Source: Hydra vulgaris (Eukaryota; Cnidaria; Hydrozoa; Anthoathecata; Hydridae). From it: 64,000 nucleotides of DNA. How positions within the stretch are numbered: the stretch's first letter is position 1; every line of letters begins with the position of its first letter. The notes beneath the pieces were generated by a model, which searched no databases, was not told the origin of the DNA, and saw only the letters and a program-made list of their open reading frames with translations. The stretch is from NCBI RefSeq assembly GCF_038396675.1, contig NC_088926.1, positions 16,347,501 through 16,411,500 on the forward strand, read 5' to 3'. Position numbers and translations under genes: made by a program. Positions 23,941 to 43,124 of this stretch are shown in pieces.

Positions 23941-24830
23941 AGCATGAGTTACCCGGCGTTGCCCGGGCCAATATTTAAACTGGCTTACCTGATATCTGTA
24001 CACAAAAATGGGCCCAAAAAATGGGCCCCCCTGACCCCGGGGTTAGGGGGGCCTATTTTTGGGCCCCCTGACCCCGGGGGTCGAGGTACGGGGTCAAAAC
24101 CCAGCTAAGAACCTTCTCCCCCTCGAGGACTACCCCCATGCCAAATTTCATCGAGATCGGTCCGGCGGTTAGGATTTCTATAGAGAACAAACAAACACAC
24201 ACACAAACACACATTGCCCTTTATATATATAGCTGGAGTTACCCGGCGTTGCCGGGCCAATATTTAAACTGGCTTACCTGATATCTGTACACAAAAATGG
24301 GCCCAAAAATGGGCCTAAAAAATGGGCCCCCCTGACCCCGGGGTCAGGGGGGCTCATTTTTTAGCCCCCTTGACCACGGGGATCGGGGTACAGGGTCAAA
24401 ACCCAGCTAAGAACCTTCTCCTCCTCGAGGACTACCCCCATGCCAAATTTCATCGAGATCGGTCCGGCGGTTAGGATTTCTATAGAGAACAAACAAACAC
24501 ACACACAAACACACATTGCCCTTTATATATATAGCTGGAGTTACCCGGCGTTGCCCGGGCCAATATTTAAACTGGCTTACCTGATATCTGTACACAAAAA
24601 TCGGCCCAAAAATCGGCCCAAAAAATAGGCCCCCCTGATCCCGGGGTCAGGGGGGCTCAATTTTTAGCCCTCTTGACCCCGGGGGTCGGGGTACAGGGTC
24701 AAAACCCAGCTAAGAACCTTCTCCCCCTCGAGGACTACCCCCATGCCAAATTTCATCGAGATCGATCCGGCGGTTTGGATTTCTATAGAGAACAAACACA
24801 CACACACACATTGCCCTTTATATATATAGA
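23941..24830. repeat. Three tandem units of a GC-rich 290-300-bp repeat
   Basis: Units begin near 23941, 24231 and 24533 with GAGTTACCCGGCGTTGCC(C) and end with AAATTTCATCGAGATCGGTC, a purine/pyrimidine (CAAACACACA) stretch and TTGCCCTTTATATATATAG. Each has a strong hairpin centred on TGACCCCGGGGTCA. The GC content is far above the surroundings. The 3' motif with TTTCATCGAGATCGGTCC resembles tails of widespread LINE/SINE families (RTE-like is a guess). Confidence 0.85.
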
Positions 24831-24899
24831 AGATATACAAAGATAAGCATTATTTCTTATTTTCAAAATTATTCCCTGCATTATTATTCTCAATTTATA

Positions 24900-25047
24900 A
24901 ACTGATATTCATCACGAGTTTATCGCCCTCTTATATTCATCATGAGTTTCTCGGCCTCTCATATCAGTGTATAACTGATATTCATCAGGAGTTTATCGCC
25001 CTCTCATATTCATCAGAAGTTTATAGGCCTCTCATATCAGTGTATAA
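24900..25047. repeat. Two copies of a 72-bp repeat with internal half-units
   Basis: The pattern CTGATATTCATCA.GAGTTTAT CGCCCTC, then ATATTCATCA, then GGCCTCTCATATCAGTGTAT occurs twice in direct tandem; each unit has two related 35-base halves. Confidence 0.85.
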
Positions 25048-25635
25048 ATTCAAAATAAGAAAGTTAAAAGTACTGAAAATTCAAAACGAAGCTCAAATTC
25101 TTAAATTAGTATAAATAATAAAAGTAATAATTATTATTATTAAACTAAACAAAACATTATTTTTATTACTATATAAAATATAAATTATTTATTGTTAATT
25201 ATAACCGTTAAACATCATTTATACCAGTTAGTTACTTTTAATTATATAAGTTAATTATTATTCATACCAGTTAATTTATTAGTTAAATTTTAATTCGAGT
25301 TGAAATTGATTCAGATAAAAATGTTATAAGAAATGAGAAGAATTTATTACTAATTTTTCTAAATTAGGTTTATACAAAATTTTTTATGAGAGGGTTCTCT
25401 TAAAATAGTTTGTAACCTTTTTGACTAAAACTTGAATACCAAAGTTGAACTTACTCTTAATTATAAAGCAACTGGTTTTTTTAATTTTTTAACAATTTGT
25501 CGAAAAAATTTAGGATTATCTAAAGCTACAAGATTGTAAATATGCTCTTGTAGCAGATTTTAAAATTTGAGTTTCAAAAGTTAATCTTAAACAAAACATA
25601 AACAAGTTTAGTTTTACGACTACAAGCATGTTTTT

Positions 25636-25832
25636 ACTTGGTGTGAAGAAAAATGTCAACCCTCCGGTGGTGTAAAGAAGAATGTCAAATATACGGTGGT
25701 ATTAAGAAGAATGTTAACTCTGCGGTGGTGAGAATAAGAATTTCAATTCTCCGGTTGTGTGAGAAAGAATATCAACTCTGCGGTGGTGCGAAGAAGAATG
25801 TCAAATCTCCAGTGGTTCGACGAAAACATTTT
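25636..25832. repeat. 33-bp minisatellite, about six copies
   Basis: The unit GAAGAAGAATGTCAACTCTG plus CGGTGGTGC recurs with about 15-20% divergence. It yields an open frame with repeated CGGAKKNV-like peptides, taken as an artefact of the repeat. Confidence 0.85.
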
Positions 25833-26309
25833 AATCATTAGACAGCAAAGATTTCTGGAAACCGGTTATTTAAGTTCTAAGACTTTAAGGTGTAAATAAT
25901 TAGCATTTAATTTTAAAATCTTTTAATAAAAATAAAAAATCTACTTTTTTAAGTCGTTAACCTAATTAGTAAATTTTGGTGGTGTGTAGTGAATCGATGC
26001 CAAATAAAAAAAGGAAAACAAGTCAAAATTAAGTCACTCCTTCGCCAGAACATCATATGTTGAACCTTGTACAGGGCCGTGCACAGGATTTGGGGGCCCC
26101 GAGCATCCTTCAGTTTAGGGGCCCACCCCCTTTACTCAAAAAAAAAAAAAGGCCTGCTTAAATTTTTTTATTATATTACTGGAATATAAGTATAATTAAA
26201 TAGTCCAGCTGTTGTTACTTACAATATTATTTTTCTTGTCTTTTGTTTAGCAAACTTTTCAATCACATCATGGAAATCAATATTTTTTGCTAATAGAAAA
26301 TCGATACTC

Positions 26310-27866
26310 AAAATGGCGAGGTCACTTGTTCGTTCTTGTCCCATAGTTGAGCTTCAATTTACTGAATGAACGCTCACTTGAAGCCACTGTCACTGGAATT
26401 GAAGCAAAAATACGCAATGCAATTACTATATTTCTAAAGATTTCTCCAAGCTTATTTCAGAAATTTTGTTTAATAAGTCAAATGGGGCAAGAGGTTCCTT
26501 TCCAAAATTTGCAGTATGAATTTGTTTTATGTGAAGCAATTCTTCAGTCAGTTTATTTTCGGTCACATCACAAGAATATTTTTGCGAAAAATGTGAGCAA
26601 GCACTCTTGATTTCTGCTTCAGACAGTTTTTGATACTTCCACAAAAAAGAGAATATAGAAAGGATTTCTTGAATTGCTGTGAAACGTGCAGTAAGTCCAC
26701 CAATTACAGAATCAAAAATGTGATAAAAAACCGTTCTCCGAAATGTTGCCTCCTCTCCTGATTCTGCTTCTGTTGCTCCCCAAAAAAACTTTTGCGTTTC
26801 ACTTTTCTGTGGATTGGAAATTCAGAACTGATTTTTGCAACATCTGCAACTACCTTGGCTTCTTCTAAAATTGTAGGCCATTCCTCCCGAACAGATTTGA
26901 GTTGACTAATCAATGCTTCAATATTTTCCACCTCAATATCAATAGTTGCTTTTCTTGCCTGAATGACCTGGTTGCAGCGGTCAATCAATGTGAGAACTTT
27001 CAGCCAAATTCCAGACATGAGAACACATTTGAAGGAGCTCATATATTTTAGGGCACCTCTCAGTTTTTGAAGTTAAGAGCTTGAATCTCAGTTTTTGCTT
27101 TAGGCGTGAGATTCAAGCTCTTAACTTCTTTCAAAGATTCAATGATTTGGCTCAAGTGATTATAGAAAGGGCGAATGCTGTCAAGTCTCTCAGTCCATCG
27201 TGTTTCTGATTGTCCATGCAAAGACACACCGTGAAGTCTCTTTTGCAATATTTCCCAGCGTTGCGGACTAGCAGAAAAGATCGTATATACGGTTTGAACA
27301 GTTCCAAAGAAAGTCTCAGCATCTGTACAGCTTGAGGCAGCATTCTGTCCACACAAATTCAATGAATGACAAACACAGGGTGAGAATACAGACAATGGGT
27401 TCTTCTTTTGTAGGATTGCTTGAACACCCTTATATTTTCCTGACATGTTGACTCCATTGTCATAGCCTTGGCCACGGCAGTCTTCAAAACAAATTTTTAA
27501 TGTTTCCAAAGTTTCCAGAATTAATTCCGCAATATCAGATCCAGTCTTCTTGGCACAATCTGCAAAGATCAAAAACCGCTCTTCAATTAAAAATTTTCCA
27601 GGTTCTTTTTCATGTACATATCGAATGACAAACGAACTTTGTTCAGTATGGCTCACATCAGGAGTGGCATCAACCATAATTGAAAAATACTTTGCAGACT
27701 TGCACTCTTCTATAATTTGCCTGCGAACCTCAGCTGCACAAAGGCCAATGAATTCATTTTGAGAACGATTTGACAAGTAATGCGCCTGAAGACGTTGACC
27801 CTTGTCCTGTGATTGTTTAACTTTTATCACATGTTCTTTAAGAATTGGGTCATAATGCGAAATCAG
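26310..27866 (-). pseudogene. hAT transposase (ZMYM1-like) remnant
   Basis: Order on the - strand: LISHYDPILKEHV, YLSNRSQNEFIGLCA, AKYFSIMVDATPDVSHTEQS (first Asp), RGQGYDNGVNMSGKYKGVQA (second Asp), CVCHSLNLCGQNAA, SETRWTERLDSI, then after a frameshift at 27069-27128 MSSFKCVLMSGIWLKVLTLI, and in a third frame YQKLSEAEIKSACSHFSQKY and the dimerisation tail SIPVTVASSERSFSKLKLNY near 26400-26310 (hAT C-terminus with SERSFS). The apparent ATG at 27896 lies in an inverted duplicate and is not the true start. The protein is well preserved, so the copy is fairly young. Confidence 0.88.
27069..27128. repeat. Inverted repeat, 22-base arms, 16-base loop, in the hAT gene
   Basis: Left arm GAAGTTAAGAGCTTGAATCTCA at 27069-27090, exact complement at 27107-27128. 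It coincides with a 23-base excess that breaks the hAT frame. Confidence 0.95.
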
Positions 27867-27892
27867 TTCCAGCTGATTTGCATTATGACCCA
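27846..27892. repeat. Inverted repeat at the hAT/Penelope junction
   Basis: Arms TGGGTCATAATGCGAAATCAG (27846-27866) and CTGATTTGCATTATGACCCA (27873-27892) differ by one extra G. The right arm is an inverted copy of hAT coding sequence and directly abuts the start of the Penelope-like element. Confidence 0.9.
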
Positions 27893-27899
27893 CCATTGA

Positions 27900-29340
27900 T
27901 GCTGATCATAAATCTTTAATTCTCCACGCGCGTAAGTCTTTATTATTTACCAATGATCAAGTTTGGATTAAGAAATCAAGTGGTTTGTTTGATGTTACCA
28001 TGGGTGCATTTGATGGAGCGGAAGTGTGTGAGTTAGTTGGTATTTTTCTTCTCTTCCGGATTTCGCAATTTTATAAAAAATCTGATTTTGGATTATATAG
28101 AGACGATGGCCTAGCCGTGTTTAAAAACGCAAGCGGTCCAAAAATGGAAAAAATTAAGAAGCATTTTACTCAAATATTTAAACAATACAACCTCTGTATT
28201 TCCATTCAATCTAATATGAAAGTTGTTAACTACCTTGATGTTACATTTGATCTTAATAACTGCACTTTTCAACCTTACCATAAACCTGATAGTACGCTAA
28301 ATTATATCCATGCTAGTTCCAACCATCCACCAAGCATTTTAAAACAATTACCAACCTCAATTGAACATAGATTATCTTCCAATTCTTCAAACGAAAAAAT
28401 TTTCCAAAAGTCTGCTCCTATTTATAAAGACGCATTAGAAAAGTCTGGATTTCCCACCAATCTCCAATATCATTCAAATCTAAATCCTTCTAATACTAAT
28501 AAACGAAATAGAAATATAATATGGTTTAATTCCCCTTTCAGTAAAAATGTGGTAACAAAAATTGGACACCTTTTCTTAAACTTAATTGACTTACATTTTC
28601 CATTACATCATAAGCTCCACAAAATTTTCAACAGAAACACAATAAAAGTTAGTTACAGCTGCATGCCAAATATTCAATCTATTATTAATTCACACAACCA
28701 ACAAATTTTGCGCAACAAACTCACCACTAATGATATAAATTGCAACTGCGTTAAGAAAACTGCATGCCCGTTAAATAACGAATGCCTATCACAAAACGTT
28801 GTATATAAAGTCACTTTATCATCACCTAATCCCAGTCTTACGGAAAAATATTACATCGGTATCAGTGAAAATACTTTCAAGTTCAGATTTGCAAACCACC
28901 TTGAATCATTTAATGCAACCAGATATAGAAATGATACAGAACTTTCCAAAGAGATCTGGAAACACAAAGACGCAGGTAACATGCCTATAATTAAGTGGAA
29001 CATAATTAAAAGATGCCAATCTTATAATCCATCTGCAAAAAGGTGTAACCTTTGCATCAGTGAAAAATATTTTATTATTTTAATAGTGTATATAATTTTG
29101 ATAGTGGTTTACTACTTATTAAAAAAAGTGAATTGGTTTCTGCTTGTAGACATAGGAAAAAAATTTTACTTTCTAACTTTGATACCGGCGATTAGCAAAT
29201 ATCGGATCACGTACACTTGACGTCAGATGCCGTTGCAACGCTAAATTTGTATTTTTTATAACGGTTTTTATTTTATATTTGAATAATATGACTGATGATT
29301 GCCGAATGGCATGAAACTTCAAGCTCCATTATAAAGTTGT
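27900..29340 (+). pseudogene. Penelope-like retroelement, 5'-truncated, RT end plus GIY-YIG endonuclease
   Basis: The frame is open from about 27900 (ADHKSLILHARKSLLF) through SGLFDVTMGAFDGAEVCELV, LYRDDGLAVFKNASGP (RT motif with the YRDD variant seen in this group), SNMKVVNYLDVTFDL, a Cys-rich linker (CNCVKKTACPLNNEC), and a GIY-YIG nuclease: VVYKVTL, then KYYIGISENTFKFRFANHLE, then ELSKEIWKHKD. It stops at 29220. Penelope-like elements pair an RT with a C-terminal GIY-YIG endonuclease, so the assignment is firm. The N-terminal RT motifs are missing. No ATG is needed here since this is an internal fragment. The tail contains a hammerhead-like motif and ends near a (TA)n tract. Confidence 0.93.
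29292..29325 (+). ncRNA. Hammerhead-ribozyme-like motif, probably inactive
   Basis: CTGATGA (29292-29298), stem II TGCC-GAAT-GGCA flanked by T on each side, and GAAAC (29313-29317) form a hammerhead core, but the cleavage triplet position reads GCT instead of GTH, which removes the A-U pair next to the site, and stem I pairs poorly. Hammerhead motifs are known in the terminal parts of Penelope-like elements, which fits the location just after the coding region. Confidence 0.6.
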
Positions 29341-29360
29341 ATTTTCTCATTTAAAATATT

Positions 29361-29367
<7 letters not shown>

Positions 29368-29442
<75 letters not shown>
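29368..29442. repeat. (TA)n microsatellite after the Penelope-like element
   Basis: About 75 bases of TA following the 3' part of the retroelement inside the hAT element. Confidence 0.97.
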
Positions 29443-29448
<6 letters not shown>

Positions 29449-30030
29449 GATTAAATAATTAATGCAAAATTTATATATATAATTAATCACAAAAATGAAA
29501 AAATTAAATTTATTTTTATTAATCTATAAATTAAATTGTACAATCAAGCTAATCGCCTGTAAAAAAACTAATCCAAATACGCCATTTTTAAAATAAGATT
29601 TAAACACATTATAACTTTTCCCGCTAAATTCAAGATAAGCATGTAGATAAGATTTAAACAAAAGCTCTTCCGCAGGGATCTTCTATAAATTACGCAACGC
29701 TAAATTTATTTTTAAAAAAATTATTAGATCTCAAGCTCATTTTTGAGGCTATTTTCATTAAACTTAATGAGCTATTTTTATTTTTTATGTAAATTAAAGC
29801 TCTTGATGGGGAAAAAGAGAAGGAAAAAAAACCTGGAATGTTATTGCCGCTGTTGGGGGCCCCCATAGGGTCCGGGGCCCCGAGCAATTTGCTCGGGTGA
29901 CTCACGCTCTGCACGCCCCTGACCTTGTAAATCATATTATATTGTATAAACTACTTTATGCCAAAGTTTTTAAATATTATATTGTATAAACTACTTATTT
30001 TGTATAAACTACTAACCTAACTAACTACAA

Positions 30031-30430
30031 CCTAACTACAAAGATTGTGGTTTTACCTAACTACAAAGATTGTGGTTTTACCTAACTACAAAGATTGTGG
30101 TTTTACCTAACTACAAAGATTGTGGTTTTACCTAACTACAAGGATTGTGGTTTTACCTAACTACAAAGATTGTGGTTTTACCTAACTACAAAGATTGTGG
30201 TTTTACCTAACTACAAAGATTGTGGTTTTACCTAACTACAAAGATTGTGGTTTTACCTAACTACAAAGATTGTGGTTTTACCTAACTACAAAGATTGTGG
30301 TTTTACCTAACTACAAAGATTGTGGTTTTACCTAACTACAAAGATTGTGGTTTTACCTAACTACAAAGATTGTGGTTTTACCTAACTACAAAGATTGTGG
30401 TTTTACCTAACTACAAAGATTGTGGTTAAT
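30031..30430. repeat. 25-bp satellite, 16 copies
   Basis: The unit CCTAACTACAAAGATTGTGG plus TTTTA repeats without gaps; one copy (30131-30155) has AAGG for AAAG, and the last diverges at its end. Preceded by partial units (CTAACTACAA). Confidence 0.98.
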
Positions 30431-31236
30431 AAGTAGTTGTATCAAAAGTGGAGACCACAAGCGAGTAATTAAAAATAAAAAATCAAACAATGCTTTAATT
30501 TTATTTATTTTAAAGTTATTTAATTTTTTTTTGTGAATATTTCTGAACTGTTTTTGCTTTAAAAGAAAATAACCCTGTTTTTTTAAAACCTGGTTATTTT
30601 AAAACAAAAACTTAAAAACTAATACAACTTCGAAATCATAGAGTGAGTAGAGGTACGTTTGATTATTTTAAAACTTTATACAAAAAGTTTTAATTACCTT
30701 ACATTACCATCGATTGTCAGCCACAGCTTTTAACAATTTTTATTTAGGCTTTAAAAACATTTTTTAAAAAAAAGCGTTCTTTGAAATTATTTTGTATGTA
30801 AAAAAAATCTGTTTTCTAAATGCACCTGTCAAACAGTTGTAATTTTTTGAAAGAAAATCCAGTTAACATGCAAGAAGTGGTGAATTATTAGGTAAACAAC
30901 AATAAAATTGTTATTATTTTAATAGTATGGGTATAAAACTTAATTCGCCATTTTAAATTCGCTTCATGGCTACAAAGCTATTTGTACTATTTATTTGTGT
31001 AAATTTTCATTATTGATTTGTTTGAACTTTTGTTTAAATAAAAAAGGAAAATTCATATGTGAGCAAGTTTTCAATTTTTAAAGAAAATAAGAAAAAAACT
31101 TAATTTTACGTTATATGACAAAAAAAAAATGGGTAAGTTTACAAGTTTTGACATCTAAAAATAAATCAGAAACTAATTCAAATGAACAAGTTTAATTTTA
31201 TGTATCTAAACTATTATATGTATGAATTTAAACTGT
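30431..31236. other. AT-rich stretch upstream of the CAP exons
   Basis: At 30966-30998 an ATG opens a hydrophobic peptide MATKLFVLFIC directly before a GTAAAT donor. This would suit a signal-peptide exon of the CAP gene, but its phase does not join the exon at 32332 directly, so a further exon would be required. Nothing else is supported. Confidence 0.3.
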
Positions 31237-31469
31237 TATATGTATGAATTTAAACTATTATATGTATGAATTTCTACAAAAAACTATTATATGTATGAAT
31301 ATTATATATGTATGAATTTAAACTATTATATGTATGAATTTAAACTATTATAATATAATAGTTTAAATTCATACATATAATAGTTTAAATTCATACATAT
31401 ATAATATTCATACATATAATAGTTTTTTGTAGAAATTCATACATATAATAGTTTAAATTCATACATATA
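31237..31469. repeat. Perfect palindrome, 115-base arms, 3-base centre
   Basis: 31237-31351 and 31355-31469 are exact reverse complements around AAT. The arms are built of short direct repeats of CTATTATATGTATGAATTTA. Less perfect inverted copies continue to about 31610. Confidence 0.95.
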
Positions 31470-32331
31470 TAATATTCATACATATAATAGTTTTTTGTAG
31501 AAATTCATACATATAATAGTTTAAATTTATACATATAAAAATTATATGTAAATTTAAATACATATAAAAATTATATGTATAAATTTAAACTATTATATGT
31601 ATGAATTTCTACATAAAATAAACTAAAATTTTTTTTATTTTTACAAAAAGTAAACAATTTTTTTTGTGTGTTTTAAATTGTATCAACTATGACAGAATAC
31701 CACAAAAATCTTTACCAAAAAAAAGATTGAAATAATTAATAAATACTTAAAAAATATTTATGAAAGAATAATATCTAACGACTTTTTTCATGTTATATAA
31801 TATTATCATTTATTATTAGTTACGTTTGGCACACAAAAATAACTTCATTACATTTTTCTTTTCTTCGCAGTGCGATCTCTTTATCAAAAGATTATTGCAT
31901 GAAATACTTAAGTATTTTTGACTTCAAGGAAAAAACTCTTCGAGAGATTGTAACTTGGTTTAATTTTCTTAAAATAGGAGCAAAAATTAAATCCATTAAA
32001 ACTTTTATAATTTAAACAGTTTTTTTTTGTTACTTTCTTCTTTGATAGGTTGTCCACACTGTTAAAATAACAGCCGTTTGTTGACATGAAATAATAAAAT
32101 TAAAGATAATTAAAGCATTTCAAAAGCATAAGCATTTCAAGAACCTATTGATTTAAAAACATTTTTTTCTGTTGGAAGGACTGTTTTTAATAAATAAATT
32201 TATAATTATGAAACATTTATGTAATATATTTAGGCGGTATTTATTAAAGATAAGAGGACATACTAAATTTTAAAACTCTCATATATATTAACAAAAATAT
32301 TTAATAAAAAGTGAAAACTTTGTCTTTGCAG

Positions 32332-41739
<9,408 letters not shown>

Positions 41740-41817
41740 TGTTAAAATACTTAAAGCGTTATAATATAAATGCGTTTATGATATTTGGTTTTTTATTTTT
41801 ATATTTTTTAAGTTTAC

Positions 41818-42290
41818 ATTTGCAAATGCGGATTATATCATACTTTTAAGCTCTACCCTCTCTGGTCTCAAAAAGCTTATAAAAATATCCAATATTTACA
41901 GTAATTTAAATTGTATTAAACTAAATGTCGAAAAAACTGAGTTCTTGATTTCACGTAAAAGCACAAATACAAACCAATACGCTAACGATTTCTGGAAATA
42001 AAAAAATTCTTTAGAATAAACTTAGACAATTTTTTTCTTTACTCAGTTATACAAATGTTGATGAAAAAATCTCAAACTGTAGAGCTGTTGTTCAAACTCT
42101 TATTCAATCTGGAATCCGATTTGCCCACTTAAGTTCTATTTCCTATATATATAAATCATTGTCAGTCCCTACCTTAACTTATGGTATGGAACGATGTGAA
42201 AATAATTTTGCTTTGATGAAAAAGTTAGATATAATTGGCAGGAGTGCGCCCTTAAGCCAAAAATTGCTGCATGAAAAAAACCTTTTTTTG
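41818..42290 (+). pseudogene. LINE reverse transcriptase fragment
   Basis: Reads FANADYIILLSSTLSGLKKL (degenerate YADD box), NLNCIKLNVEKTEFLISRKS, then after a frame change FSLLSYTNVDEKISNCRAVV and LSSISYIYKSLSVPTLTYGM. Matches the region after the catalytic motif of a LINE RT, cut off near 42290. Confidence 0.75.
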
Positions 42291-42329
42291 AAAAGTTTTT
42301 GGTTTTGAATGTTTATTTTACAATTTGTA

Positions 42330-43124
42330 GGGCAGACCGGGGCTAGTTGGCGGCAGAGGTAAGTTGACGAATTGCGTTTATCTTCAGAGCCTTTCATCAG
42401 AAACAAAAATTACACAGAACCTTCTTAATTGACTATTACATCATTCACTAAAGTATTTTCAGGATTCGATCATGCGCATGGAAGATATTAAGATTAATGT
42501 GTTTTTTGGACAAAAACGTAACTTTTGGAACATTGCTTCCTTTTTACTTTACGAAGAAAATAGTGAGTTGTATGAAAAAAATTATTGTAAAAGTTCCAGT
42601 CACAATTGGTTTACTATTTCCAGTCAGGCTTTTTTTCAAAGATACCGTTTTTCAGAAACTATAGACTGTTTATTGAAAAAAAGGTTTTCGGGGTGAGTTG
42701 GCAAAATTTTCACGGGACAAGTTGGCTCATAGTATTTACTATGGAAAAAAATATGTATTTTTATAAAATTAATTTTTTTTTTTAATCTTTAACAATATTG
42801 AAAAAATTTATTCTTACAAAAAAATTTAAAAAAATTGTTTTTAAGTTGTTTTTTTCACAGATAAAAAGTGGGCTACTGTTTTGGCTGTTATACGTTTTAA
42901 TATTTGGTAGCAACGTACCCCAAGTTGAGTTAGCGTAATTTTTTTTTTTAAGGGCCCGTGAAGGCCCTAAGAATTTTTTTTTGTCAATGAATGCAAATTT
43001 TACAAGTTACCCAAGTTCATACTCTTTGAGACTTTATTATTTTCAAAAAAATGTGCTGTTGGGCTACAAATGGGCTACAGAGCTTATACAGTAAAAATCC
43101 GAGCCAACAAGCTTCGGTCTCCCC
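42330..43124. mobile_element. TA-flanked MITE, family 1, copy 1
   Basis: Ends GGGCAGACCGGGGCTAGTTG and GGGGAGACCGAAGCTTGTTG (read inward), TA on both sides. Homologous throughout to the element at 53305-54222 in the same orientation (for example GACATTACGAAGAAAATAGTG-type segments near 42545 and GTTGGCAAAATTTTCACGGG near 42698). No transposase. Confidence 0.88.

Larger units (their letters stand above)
26072..29921 (-). mobile_element. hAT DNA transposon with perfect 8-bp target duplication, containing a nested retroelement
   Basis: The left end starts CAGGGCCGTGCACAGGATTT; the right end, read inward, starts CAGGGGCGTGCAGAGCGTGA. Both are flanked by ACCTTGTA (26064-26071 and 29922-29929), an exact 8-bp duplication typical of hAT insertion. 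GGGGCCCCGAGCA.. follows both ends. The transposase lies on the - strand at about 26310-27866. Its N-terminal part is missing and the space to the right end holds a Penelope-like element. Confidence 0.92.

Noticed and set aside
24900-25047. Hammerhead ribozymes in the 72-bp repeats (TGATGAATAT and GAGAAACTC on the - strand)
   Set aside because: The order and spacing do not give CTGATGA-stem-GAAA; the would-be GAAA is GATAAA or GAGAAA and stems do not form.
25653-25841. Cys/Lys-rich 62-residue repeat protein
   Set aside because: The frame follows the 33-bp minisatellite and has stop-free frames by chance; no start context or homology.
27850-27896. ATG at 27896 as the start of the hAT transposase
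   Set aside because: It lies in the inverted duplicate next to the Penelope-like element; the natural N-terminus is missing.
31861-31990. Exon of the CAP gene behind the strong acceptor TTCTTTTCTTCGCAG at 31870
   Set aside because: No frame gives a peptide that joins the exon at 32332 in the required phase with a good donor.
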